Shown here piece after piece: positions 35,801-47,037 of a DNA stretch of 64,000 nt. The first letter of the stretch is position 1, and every line of letters begins with the position of its first letter. The translations under genes and the position numbers were made by a program. Location: the NCBI GenBank assembly GCA_905250125.1, contig CAJNOL010000776.1, positions 40,129 to 104,128 on the forward strand. The letters are read 5' to 3'. The notes under the pieces are model-generated. The model made no database searches, was not told the origin of the DNA, and saw only the letters and a program-made list of their open reading frames with translations. The DNA comes from Rotaria sordida. Taxonomy: Eukaryota > Rotifera > Eurotatoria > Philodinida > Philodinidae.

Positions 35801-38722
35801 AAAAGAAAAAAAAAAGATATTTATCTTCATATGTAAAATTATATTGTTTTACTTTTAGGTCATGGTGGTCGTGCATTTGATCAAGAAAAACTTATGAAAG
35901 TATTAACATTTGCTAATATGGAATATCTTCGTTTTATGGCAATGTATCTTGGTGATAATCCAGATGAACCATGGCGTAAAGGTTCATTTAGTCAATTTGG
36001 TTTTGTAAATGAATCATCTGTTTGGTTAACATCATGGGCATTAATGACATTACGTGATGCTATTTATCCTGAATGGGAAGAAAAAGCTTTATTTATTGAT
36101 CCAAGTCTTCGTTCAGATATTGTTGGTTTTCTTTTAACTGTTCAACAATCAAATGGTTCATGGGCAGAAATAACAACACCTTTAGATCGAAATAAATTTG
36201 GTATACGTTATACAAATATAAGTGGTACATATCAACAATTAAATTTATCCTTAACAGCACAAGTTGTTATTGCATTACAGTTAAGTCTTGATATACGTGG
36301 TATACAAACTAGATTTTTAACAGGTGCTATTAATCGTGGGAAAATGTGGTTAGAAAGACATTTTCGTTTAATTACTGATGCATTTGATATGGCTATTGTT
36401 ACATATGCATTACATTTAACAAATAGTGCTGAACAAGATGCAGCTTTTTCAATGTTAGATTTATTTAAACGAATGAGTAATATTTGAAATATTTTGTTTA
36501 TATATGTTATATATTGAATATTTAAATTTAGATGAAAATGGAATTTATTATTCAAATTTAAATTTACCTGGAATGACAAAAACATGGCAAAATATAAATC
36601 CACGATATGGTCCTAAACCTGTACAAACAGATTATGAAGCACATGCTGTTGCTGCTACAGCATTTGTTATAATGACTTATACACAAAAAGCTCGAGTTAG
36701 GCAAGCTGAACAAGCTGGTAAGTTATTCATATAATTTATTCTTACAGACGTTAACAGAAGAAAAAAAACAGCATATTCTTCTGTAACAAAAAACAAAAGT
36801 TTGATTTATTGATGTTTTTCATGATTTTTCTTGAATAAATTTTCTAGTATTATGGCTTCAATCAATGCGTAATTATATTGGTGGTTGGTCTGCAACATAT
36901 GATTCTTGTATAGCACAACGTGCAATTGTTAGCTATGCTGTATTACGTGGGTTTGAAATAACCGATTATAAGATTCGTTTAAATTTAGTAGCATCATCAT
37001 CACTTGATCATCTTCATACTCCAATTGAAATTGTTGATGAAAATTTAATTGAAACTCAAGTTCGAGATATTGAAAATGCTTTTGGTGTAGTTTATCTTGA
37101 TGGTTTCGGTAAAGGTTATGCACTTATTCAAGTATGTAATATTTAATTATTGTGAAACACAATCTGAAAGGAGTGTTGAAGTATGAAACTACAAATTTGA
37201 ATGTTCTTACAGATCGTGACGGGTGTTGTTGATATAAAATGGTAGAAAAAGTTTAACAACAACGTATTTTGGATTTTCTATAATGTTAAGCAATTAACTC
37301 AAATTCAGATAGTAATCTTAATAACCAATGGAATATTTTATATCATACATTCTATAGTAAGATTTCTAAATAATTGAACATAGTAGTTTTCAGGTTTCAG
37401 AAGACTTTGTCGAAGGTATTTTATAAAGCACAAAATGAAGGGGCGCCACATTTTCTATAAAGTTTCCTTAAAAAGTTAACAGTATTACAAAAACTAAAAA
37501 AATGTATTTTTATAGTCGATTTTTTGATAAATTTTGTTTTTGTGATACTTTTAACTTTTTAAGGAAAGGTAATAGAAAATATGACAATCTCTAATTTTGT
37601 TCAAAATTTTATGCTCTATAAAATATCTTCGACAAAGTCTTCTGGAACCTGAAAACTATCATGTCCAATTATTTAGAAATCTTACTATAGAATTCATGAT
37701 ATAGAATATTTCATTGGCTATTAAACTTACTATCTCGATTTGAGTTAATTGCTTAACATAATTGAAAAAAAAAATTGAACTTTTTTTCGACCATCTTACG
37801 ATCATATGCCATATTTCAATAAAGTCTCGTTCTAATATATGAACTACTTCCTTATTGAATTTCTGAAAGATTATATCAAAGGATCATGAAGTAATATGTC
37901 CCAAAGTAGATCGAGTAAAATAATTTCTCTGTGATTAGCGCCAACAGCTACATCGTGTTTTATATTTTAATCTCTCAGGAATGGCGCTAAAAGCTTTTCT
38001 TTTTTTGTTATTTGGCAATAATTTTATGCTGTTTTCTAATTCTCTATTTAGATGCATGTTGGTGTTAATGTTGAATTTGAGCCATCTGTTCGTCGTCCAC
38101 AATGGATTCCATTTTCGATTGATGTTCAACCAATGTTATCTGGTCGTAACTTTTCAGTAATTGATTATAATGTTTGTCTTGGTTGGCGTCCACAAAATGT
38201 TGATGTACTTAAAGCATCACGTAGTGGTTCCGTTATGATTGAAATACAAATTCCAACAGGTTATCGTGTTGAAGAAAGAGATTTAAAAGTTATGCTACGT
38301 AGTTTTCATGTACGTAATTTACGTGAAGCAGAAAATTGGCCTGGACAAATTAATTTTGGTTTTGATTATGTTGATTTTGATCCAATATGTTTTGAATTCC
38401 AAGCTAAACGTTGGATACCTGTTGCGAATATATCACGTTATTATGAAGTACGAGCTTATGAATGGTTTGAACCTGGAAATATGAATCGAAGTGTTTATAC
38501 ATTAAGAAATTTATTTGCATTAGATATATGTGAAGTAAATCTATTTTTTGTTTTTTTGTTTGGTTTTTGATTGAAAGAATTTTTTTGATTCATTAGGTTT
38601 GCGGTTCATATCAATGTCCATATTGTCCATATTATAGTCATGCAAGATTATTAATTCAATCAACAATTATGATAATATTTATTTTATGTTTATTATTAGA
38701 ATTATATATAATTATTATTTAG
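29890..38722 (+). CDS. Macroglobulin/complement family protein with LDLa domain, Mcr-like
   Basis: 1,641 aa from exons 29890-30639, 31297-32568, 32626-32929, 32988-33527, 35425-35787, 35859-36476, 36532-36717, 36848-37131, 38052-38534, 38597-38722. The start at 29890 gives a signal peptide (MNVILWLQFLFLYTFTTILA); an upstream in-frame ATG at 29749 is less likely. MG domains (RPAQLVALSVTILRDEW; VTILIQFDRPAYRHETVVQF) are followed by an LDL-receptor A module near residue 750 (CTDGSCYPPPLRC, CRDGSDEANC), the alpha-2-macroglobulin domain, an alpha/alpha-toroid (TED-like) region (SVWLTSWALMTLRD, NGSWAE) and the C-terminal receptor-binding domain. Where active members have GCGEQ, this protein reads PADSGIFDFAMMIYNLRYM, so no thioester can form. 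It ends in a hydrophobic tail (IMIIFILCLLLELYIIII), so membrane tethering is likely. LDLa plus thioester loss matches insect Mcr, a septate-junction and immune protein. That role here is inferred. Confidence 0.88.
34541..34867. mobile_element. Small fold-back element in a macroglobulin intron
   Basis: Two arms around a short loop inside intron 33528-35424. The left arm has ACTAGAATGTTTTGAAAATT (34624 onward) and TTTGCGAGATATTGAATTTC. The reverse complement of the right arm has GACTAGAATCTTCTGAAAAT and TTTCGCAAGATTTTGAATTT. The right terminus (reverse complement CAGTGAGCAACAATGTGG) abuts TA at 34868-34869. The left terminus near 34541 is less certain. No coding capacity. Confidence 0.7.
37282..37763. 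repeat. Long near-perfect inverted repeat (fold-back element) in a macroglobulin intron
   Basis: The left arm (about 37282-37495) starts ATGTTAAGCAATTAACTCAA and includes TTCAGAAGACTTTGTCGAAG. The right arm (about 37530-37763) reads the same sequence inverted (CTTCGACAAAGTCTTCTGGA ... GAGTTAATTGCTTAACAT). The loop is roughly 40 bases. The match is high over more than 200 bp and would form a very stable hairpin in the pre-mRNA. It lies in the 920-bp intron 37132-38051. It is probably a fold-back or MITE-type element; no target duplication was found. Confidence 0.85.
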
Positions 38723-39082
38723 ATACCATTTATTGATGTCTCACATTCTAATACTCATTTATGTATATTAATTCATTCCATTTGCTTTTTATTACGGAGT
38801 GAATCTCAATACATCCGTATTTGATGAAACTTTGTGCAAGAGTATTTCTTTTTGTGTTCTTGATTTTTTTTTCTTGATCTTCTTTTCTTTGACGCTATAT
38901 AGAGATTTTTTTTTGATCTTTTGCTCATATGAATTATTTGAGTGTGTATACATTCCATTTTTTTCTGTGCATTTTTTTTACACATAAATTTTTTTGCTAC
39001 ATATTGGAAAATAGTTGTTTTTCCTTCATTTTTTTTCTAAAATAATAAAAAGAAAATAAAAACTGTAGTATGACTTTTAGAT

Positions 39083-42042
39083 ATGAATATTGAACGGGAA
39101 TTTCCTTTACATGTGGCCATTTGGAATAATGAAACAGACAAATTAGCCGAATTAATAAAACACAATAAAGTAAGTTGTTCATTGTTAATGTGATATAGGA
39201 AAGGGAAATTTTAATTATTGAATAGTTTTTGTTTCGTTTGGTTTTTTTTTGTTCGAAAAAAATGTCCGGTTGATTTATTTGTTATTGAGCCGTATTCACT
39301 AGGGTGTTCATTGTGTAAAACAATGAACACTCAAAAAATACTCAAGAGAATTTATATTTATAACATATGAGAAAAATGAATGTTTAAATAATCTGTAAAA
39401 TCATGCAATGCTCTTGATTTTAAATTTGTTTATTATAGAACAAATATTTTATTTTTAGGATCGAATTGAACAACTTGATCCGCGTCATCGAACTCCAATA
39501 CAATTAGCTGTATGTTTGGGTCGTGTCGAAGCAACTCGATTATTAGCACAGAATGATGCTGATTGTAATGCTGTTTCAAAAGATGGATGGAATTGTAAGC
39601 TTTTTTTTTCTTTTATATTTTTTTTTTTGATAATTGTCTATAGTTATGAATTTATTTAGTATTACAAGAAGCTGTAGCAAATGGTAATCCTTCTTTAGTT
39701 AAACTTATTATGAAATATCGAAATTATCAAAGAAATGTTCAACGTATTCGTGGTATTCCAGAATTATTACGAAAATTGAAAGAGGTAGAAAAAAAACAAA
39801 AATTATTCTTGTTTTTTTTTTCTTTTGTAAATAATTAAGTTCTATGTGTAACTATTTTTTTTTTTTAGTCGCCAGGTATTTGAAAATGGAATTCATTTAT
39901 TAATTGTTATTTAGTCAAGATTTAAAAATTTATTTTAGATTTTTATGTTGAAATGAAATGGGAATTTTCTAGTTGGGGTAAAAAAATAGTAATTAAAGAA
40001 AAATGATACAATACTTATATTTTTGTTATTTAGTTCCTCTAGTGTCAAAACTTTGTCCAAATGATACTTATAAAATTTATAAAAGTGGTATGTAAAATAG
40101 ATTAGAATAGAGATAAAAATTAATTTTATAAATAAAAGGTCCAAATGTTCGTGTTGATACGACATTACTCGGTATTGAAGGTACAAATTGGCAACGAGGC
40201 AATCGAACATTTATTTTTTCATTATTAGGTAAGATATTTTATTTATTTGATATCTCTCTAGGACAATATTTATAAATTTTATCTTTAGCTGATTGTGCAA
40301 AAATGATTGATATTGATCATGAGACAAAATCAGCTTATAGTGAAAATTTAAGTATACCTGGTGAAGAAGCAATTCTTCTTGAGCCAAATATGGATCAAAT
40401 TGATAGTAAACTTATGTCACCAAATATAACTGGTGTGTGTCTATTAGTTCTTTTTTTTTGTTTGGATTTATTTGGATTCTATATCTGTGATTTTTCTTTT
40501 TAGTCTATCTTGATGTAGATAAAATTGAATTTGAACGGTAAAATGAAAATTTAAGGATAAAAAGAAAGAATGAATATTATTTAAAATTTATTATAGAAGT
40601 AAATCAGGTGTATGGGGAATGCGTAATGAAAAAACAGAAAATATTAATGGTTATCAATGTAAAGTTTATACTGCTAATAAATTTGAACTTGTGACACGTA
40701 CTCGTATTGAACATATGTCACAAGATGATCGAAAAGCTTACGAAGCTGGGCATGCATCAAATAGAAATTTTCTTGGTGGAGTTTTTAATTTTCTTGAATC
40801 ATCAGCATCATCATCAAAAGCAACAACAACAGCAAATGCATCAACATCGAAATCACCCAATGTATATGAATACTATTTAGAATTATGTAAATTATTATGA
40901 TTTTTTTTTCTTGAAAGGATTCATCAAAATCTTCCAGTCCATCACCAGTATCACTTGAAGAATATTTTAATAGTCGAGTTGATCTTAAAAATCGAGATAT
41001 TGGTCGACCACGTGAAGAGAATGTTAAAATTCAAACGTTTAATGCTCAAATATCTCTTTGTGATGAATATCCACTTAGTCTTCAAGAACAAATATTACCT
41101 ATTATTGATTTAATGGCAATTAGGTAAATAATCATATTTCACTTGGAATATGATTTCATTTTTGTTTTGTTTTTTTTTAATTTTAGTAATTCACATTTTA
41201 AAAAACTACGTGATTTTGTTACACTTCAAATACCAAATGGATTTCCTGTTAAAATACGTAAGTAAAATAAATAAATAAATTACTTTTTTTTTTTAAATTT
41301 TTAGTATATTTGTTTTTAGAGATTCCACTTTATCATGTTCTTACAGCTAAAGTAACATTTGGAAATATTCATGGTATTGATAAAACTGTTGATGGTGTAT
41401 CAACAATAAAAGAAGATTCAATTTCATTTTGTGCTGTCGATGAAAATATCTTTGCTATACCAGCAGGATATCGTCGTCAAGGTTTGTCTTTGAAAAATAC
41501 CAGACATATTAATGAAACATATTTCTATTTCTTATCGTCTTTCTTAGGTGAAGGTGAAGGTTATCATCCAATGATGTATATGGATGATGATGCTCTATTA
41601 CAAATGGCTATTGAAAGAAGTCTTCTTGATCCAAATGAAACTAATCCAACTACTGATGGACAGAATTCATCAGATCAAGTTACATTATATGAAGCTTTAG
41701 GTCATCCGGGTGCACAAGCAAATCGACCGGATATTAATAATCGTTATGTAGATTATGATTTACAACGGTAAAAGATTGAATTTATAATAATATAGAAATT
41801 TTATTTTTGGTTTTTTTTCTTCGCATAGCGCTTTGGAAGCAAGTTTATTGACATCAGGTTTAAGCGAAGCAGAAATGAATGAAATTAGACAACAAACTCA
41901 AGAACAATTAGAAGGTGACGATTCATCACAAGATTTATCTGTAGCTATGGCATTATCGAAACGTGATGAAGAAGCTCGACTTCATCGATTACGTGAAGAA
42001 GAAGAAGAACTTGAAAAAGTATATTTTATTTTTAATAAATAG
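39083..42042 (+). CDS. ANKRD13: ANKRD13-family ubiquitin-interacting ankyrin protein
   Basis: Fifteen exons, 617 aa: 39083-39169, 39459-39594, 39660-39784, 39869-39875, 39939-39977, 40034-40087, 40139-40228, 40289-40432, 40504-40537, 40597-40861, 40918-41123, 41187-41257, 41320-41481, 41548-41767, 41829-42042. The N-terminal ankyrin repeats (FPLHVAIWNNETDKLAELI; RTPIQLAVCLGRVEATRLL) are followed by the ANKRD13 core ([58 protein letters not shown]). Two ubiquitin-interacting motifs lie near the C-terminus (LLQMAIERSLLD; DLSVAMALSKRDEEA). In vertebrates these proteins bind Lys63-linked ubiquitin on endocytosed receptors and sit on the plasma membrane and endosomes. Exon 4 is only 7 nt. The ATG directly follows an AG, so a 5' leader exon may exist. 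The C-terminal end is taken at the first stop after the last clear exon and could be extended by another exon. Confidence 0.9.
39869..39875 (+). other. 7-nt microexon in the ANKRD13 gene
   Basis: The bases TCGCCAG lie between a T-rich AG acceptor and GTATTT. Including them joins LKE + SP + DFYVEMKW, matching the family consensus (E-T/S-P-D/G-FYVEMKW). Omitting them breaks the frame, since joining exon 39660-39784 directly to 39939 gives a phase mismatch. Confidence 0.88.
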
Positions 42043-42731
42043 ACTAAGATTTATTTTATAAATTCAAAATAATTTCCTAATGTATATCTACTAAAAATAG
42101 ATTTTTATTACTAGAATGCTTTTTTGTTTTCATTATTCGATGGATTTTTTAAAATAGAAATAACAAAAAGAATACTTCTGAAACTTAAAAGCTACTCTCG
42201 AATGTTAATTGTTTATGATAAAAAAAAAACTGCCAGTAGATACATAACATTCTGCAAACGTAAAAATATAAGTTGTTTACTAAATGAATACTATATGTAA
42301 ATGATTGACTAAAAAAAGAATAATTAAGAAATATAAAAAAAGAGAAACTAGAGAAATAAAATAAGAACTCATTCATATTGACTTATATATTATTTAAAAT
42401 TTTCTTCTATGTTTATTCTTAATTATAAATATTGTAAATTTAGATCCTTCAATTATCACTTCAAGAAAAATAAGACAAATCAAATGCTTACAAACTTGAT
42501 CTCCAGTGTGTGTGTGTATTATATTAAGAAAATGCGTTTCATTCTTTTCTTTTTCATCTTTTTTTTTTGTCAATTATTTAATTTCGAATCGTGAAAAAAA
42601 AGCTGTTTTATTTTTTCTATTTATTTGTCTATCGAGGAAATAAAAATAAATGTAAACATAATACTAATCGAGATGATCAAACTGTAAAATTTTTTTTTAA
42701 ATTCATTTCTTCTCTTTTAAGATTTATATTT
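42043..42731. other. Intergenic, T-rich
   Basis: No coding exon was recognised. It holds the 3' end of the ANKRD13 transcript and the leader of the MEA1-like gene. A short (GT)n run occurs at about 42507-42518. The T-rich stretch ending TTTTAAG at about 42721 could be a leader-intron acceptor. Confidence 0.45.
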
Positions 42732-43310
42732 ATGATGTCACCATCGCCCAAATCTCCCGAAGAAAAAAAACTACCAGCTAATGAAAATTCATCAAATGAT
42801 GAATTATCTCATCCACAAAATCATACACAACATGAATATATTGCTTCTGATGAATCAACAACAAATTCTGATGATGATAATAACAATACAAATAATCAAT
42901 ATGAACATTTCAATGGTTATTGTCTTTTACCACAAGAATCCGATATAAATCAACAACAACAACAACAACAACAACAAAACTATGATGATAGTGAAGATGA
43001 AGATGAAGAATTTCTTCGTTTTGCTACACTTCGATTACAATCATCAATTGATGAAAATAAAAATTTTCAAACAATAAATTCAACAATATATACAAATGAA
43101 TCTATTTGGTCAACGAAATTAGAAAGTGAACCATTTCCTGTTGATGATGATAAAGCTAATTATATTAAAAATTTAATGTCTTCAATAAAATTGCCTGAAT
43201 CAAGTATACCTGTATGGGCACAATATTATACAGAACAAGATTGGCAAGAAAAATTACGTGAAAGAATTATTTGCCGACAGACAACATTTTTTCTTAATGA
43301 AAAAAACTAA
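42732..43310 (+). CDS. MEA1: MEA1 (male-enhanced antigen 1) homologue
   Basis: Single exon, 192 aa from the ATG at 42732; the open frame continues upstream but looks like untranslated leader. It is an acidic low-complexity protein (DSEDEDEEF, poly-Q at about 42952-42978) whose C-terminus carries the family signature. The segment VDDDKANYIKNLMSSIKLP, then SSIPVWAQYYTEQDWQEKL and ERIICRQT, aligns with mammalian MEA1 (DPEHVELVKRTMAG..LP..GVPAWA..ISDAQWEDVVQ..LQARQ) with the same spacing and the conserved W-A and W residues. In the human protein the acidic middle is followed by the same terminal block. The molecular function of MEA1 is unknown; it was named from testis expression. An AATAAA at 43347 follows the stop at a typical distance. 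Confidence 0.8.
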   Translation: MMSPSPKSPEEKKLPANENSSNDELSHPQNHTQHEYIASDESTTNSDDDNNNTNNQYEHFNGYCLLPQESDINQQQQQQQQQNYDDSEDEDEEFLRFATLRLQSSIDENKNFQTINSTIYTNESIWSTKLESEPFPVDDDKANYIKNLMSSIKLPESSIPVWAQYYTEQDWQEKLRERIICRQTTFFLNEKN

Positions 43311-43346
43311 AGAAAGTGATCTGGTCTACATGTAAATTTTATTTTT

Positions 43347-43352
43347 AATAAA
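43347..43352 (+). terminator. Probable polyadenylation signal of the MEA1-like gene
   Basis: AATAAA lies 37 bases after the stop codon, in T/A-rich sequence. The assignment is by position only. Confidence 0.5.
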
Positions 43353-43663
43353 CAAAACAAACCATGAACCATAGAAGGATTTAATTTTTTTTCTCATCTC
43401 GGCAGTTTTGTAATATGAGTAGAAGAGAAAAAAAACGAGAGAGACAGAGAAAGAGGCAAATAAGGTAATTATTTGTCAAGAAGAAAAAAAAACGAAAAGA
43501 AGAGATATATATATGTACAGACATATTCACATTGCTTTGTTTTTTCATTCGATCTTTTAACGACATTCAGTGTTTAAATCATCAGTGAAGGTTCACTTGA
43601 AATATTTGTTTGCATACATACCGCTTTTGAAACACAACGGCCACAATAACAACAACAAATCCG

Positions 43664-46600
43664 ATGTCTACATTTACAGCCAAGGTAAACGAAAATCTAA
43701 ATAATCTTCTATATTATATATCTGTGACATGTTATAATTAATATGAAGAATCGTTAGGAATGAAATAAATATGAATAAAAATCTTTTTTCATTAAATATA
43801 TATATATATATAACAAAAGTAAAATGATACTGTGTATAAAACAGAGTAAGAAAGAAAATAAGAATCTGTAGAAAAAGAATAATTGAATCGCAGAAATATA
43901 ATGGTGCCATGCATGCCAATAAGGTTACTATCAATAGAGTATTTACATATCTGTTGATAGCAAACTGGAATTTCTCATGCGATTTGCGCTTGTCTTCTTT
44001 CTTTTTTTTGACATTAACAAAATGAAAATCGACCATTTTCAATGATAAGTTTTTTCTTTTATAAGACTATATATCATCAAGAGAGAAGATACTAATCACT
44101 TAAAGTCTGTATATTGAACTCTGTGTAACAGTAGTTCATTGGCCTTCAAATGACTTATATTTACTCAGCCTTCTTTTCTTTCTTTTTTCCCACTCTGTTT
44201 CATTAATGGTGCGTATATGTATGTCTATGTGCTTACAAATGAGATCAAGCGCAAATTTGTAATCAACGATTTGAATAGAGTCAATCAAAGTCTTTGCTTC
44301 TTTTTTTTTTTAATACTTTTTACAGTCATCGTCCATATCACGACCTTTTATTGGTTCACGTCGTAATCGGGATTATTTCAACAATAATTTAAATCCGTCA
44401 TCATTATCGAACGATTATTGTTTCTCAACGAATTCTTCATCCGAGTCGACCATACCAGTTGAATCTGAGGAGAAAAATAATTTATCAAATGCAACAACAG
44501 CGGACGGTTTACAAACGCAAGAGGAAGATCGGCATCTAGTGAAGTATTTCTCATCGACGCTTCCACAAGACGAACGACAATTGCATCTGGAAGAGAACCA
44601 GAAAGCAAAAGAGTTTTTGCCGTTATCGTCATCTCCCTCACTTTTCCTTTTTCCAACTATTCACAACGATACGCCTTTATCTATCTACGACCATTCTTCT
44701 CCTTCTTCTTCTTTCATCAAAGAACAGCAAAATTTTGACGATCCTTCTCGTCAGTACGAAGAATATTCATACTGGCAACCATTATTAAATAGTGAGCAAG
44801 AAAACAATCAACTTACAGCATTAGAAAATTTTGAAGAACCACAGAAAGAACAACTACAACAAAAACGATCATTAACAAATTCTATACCAATTAACAATCA
44901 AAACTTTGATTTAAGTGACGTACCAGAAGAAAATAGTTCATTTTCATCAACATATTCTTTAACTGATGTTACTATAGAAAATAATAACAACGATAATCAA
45001 TCTTACCTTTTTACATCAACACCCATTATTCCTCCTCCTACATTACATAGTCCAACAGCAAGCAATAAAATTTTTGATACATTATTATCTGATAACAACA
45101 ATAATAACAAACCATTACTTTTACCATCAGACAATATAGTCGATCAATCGTCTACTATATCAACAGCCGGTTCAGTAACTGATATTCAACGTAAAGCCGA
45201 TATTTATCAATTAAATAATATGTCAACATTATCACCATTACGGTATTCATCATATTTAGGTGCTGGTACAATAATATCACATCCATATGATCAACAAATT
45301 AGTGATGAAGGTAATAAATATATAATTCAACTTAGAACAGATGAATATCAAGAAAATGACTTTACAATTATACCACGTTATTCACTTAATCAATTAATTA
45401 TTGATGCTAAACATCGTGAAGAAGATAGTCTTGGTGGTTATATACATCGTGAGTTACATAAAATTTTTAACATTCCAAAACATATCGATTTAAATCGATA
45501 TNNNNNNNNNNTACATAAAATTTTTAACATTCCAAAACATATCGATTTAAATCGATATTCATATACATATAATAAACATACACAAGAATTAACTATTGAA
45601 ATGCCTTATATACAAACAATATCAACTAATACTGAAAATCGAAATGATTCATCATTTATTTCACCTATACGTAATACAATGGAATCATCAAGTTATTCCT
45701 ATGGAAATGTTAATAGAAATATTAGTGAAAACATGTTACCAACAGTTTCGAATCGTTCGAATTATTATTCTGATAGTAACAATACAAGTGGTATCGGAAC
45801 AATAACACCTGATACAACATTAATGCAAAGTTCAAATGCAACTGTTGCACCAATTTATGAATCAACAATTGGAAGTATAAAACCATTTGATTTTGATTTA
45901 TTTCATCGATCGGCTTTTCGACCACAAATTGTTCCAGTAACATCCGATAATACGAATAATGATAAAAAATTACTAATGTCTTTAGATTTAAGTGATTATC
46001 AAGCTGAAGATATCAAAGTATCTGTTAAAGAATGTGAATTAATTGTTAAAGCTGAAAGAAAAATTGAAACTGATACACGTAAATCTCGTACATCATTTTT
46101 TCAATCAACTAGTTTACCACCACAAACCGATATTGAACATCTTCAATCAAATTATATTGATGGAAAATTAATTATTGAAGCTCCTTATATTGATCAAAAT
46201 AATAGTGAACGAAGAATTACTAATACTAGCAGCAGTAATAACACGAATCAAAGAACGAATTGGTAAGATATATCGTACATTCTAATAACACACACAATTA
46301 ATACAAAATTAACATCATTACACTTGTCTCATAATAATAATCTCTCTTGCTTTTCGTTATATGATTTACGCATGTTTTATATCATATCTGATTTTGAACT
46401 GTATTCATAAATATCTGTATCTTTCATATATTACTTTTTATTGATTAACTTGTGTGTGGGTATGTGTGTATGTATAGATTTGTTATTGATGCTTTAATTT
46501 AACCATGAATTTTAAGCCTATATTAGTTCTATGCTAGATAAAATATTTGTGCTTTTAAATAGAATAAAAAGAAGAATAGAATAACATATTCCATTTTAAT

Positions 46601-47037
46601 TTCATCTATTCAATTCCAAGGCTTGTATTCTTTTCATCTCAAGGATTAACTCTTGCACATCTGCTTCTTGTTTTATATTTTTATAAGAAAAAAAAAGGAA
46701 GCGATTAACTTCAAGATATGATTTCTTTCTTCATCTTAGTATAAAAAAAGAGCTTCTTTCATATATATATATATATATTCAATCCTTTGGCAAATAAATA
46801 TGTATATATACGTATTGACGTGTTAATGATGACGATAGGTGTTCATGAAAGCTTCTTTCAGACTTAATTCCGCTTTTTTTTTCGCTCTTGTCCTTCGTTA
46901 TTTTATTATGCATATATGTGTATATTCAATATTTTAGGCAAACAGTAACTGAATCACAACAAAAGACCACCGACGACGATCCATTTCAAAAACGAACAGA
47001 GACCTTTACAGAACTTTTACGTCTTCGTCCATTTTGA
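43664..47037 (+). CDS. Small heat-shock protein with two alpha-crystallin domains
   Basis: Three exons: 43664-43684 (MSTFTAK), 44326-46262, 46938-47037 (ending TFTELLRLRPF). As assembled it gives 685 codons, about 19 of which come from an artefactual gap. A long Ser/Asn/Gln-rich N-terminus is followed by ACD1 (YIIQLRTDEYQENDFTI, GGYIHRELHKIFNIPKHIDL, ELTIEMPYI) and ACD2 (LLMSLDLSDYQAEDIKVSV, ECELIVKAERKIE, TSFFQSTSLPPQTDIEHL, GKLIIEAPYI). Both keep the HSP20 pattern of strands, a Leu/Ile-Pro element before beta-8 and the terminal E-A/M-P. Double-ACD small HSPs are known from flatworms. The family acts as an ATP-independent holdase chaperone. The usual C-terminal I-x-I/V is not evident; the last exon instead ends in a basic/hydrophobic LLRLRPF tail. 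It could be a structural or developmental member, not a stress-induced one. Confidence 0.82.
45455..45558. other. Assembly gap with duplicated flanks inside the sHSP gene
   Basis: Ten Ns (45502-45511) separate two identical 47-bp segments, 45455-45501 and 45512-45558, each beginning TACATAAAATTTTTAAC. Together they add 57 bp, a multiple of three, so the frame survives and hides the error. In ACD1 the segment HKIFNIPKHIDLNRY appears twice, which no alpha-crystallin fold would have. The real gene almost surely has one copy. Confidence 0.92.

Noticed and set aside
43905-43925. GGTGCCATGCATGCC and the similar GGCACCATGCATGC at 48652 as a shared regulatory motif
   Set aside because: The similarity rests mostly on the self-complementary GCATGC/CATG core; two occurrences in 64 kb are not evidence.
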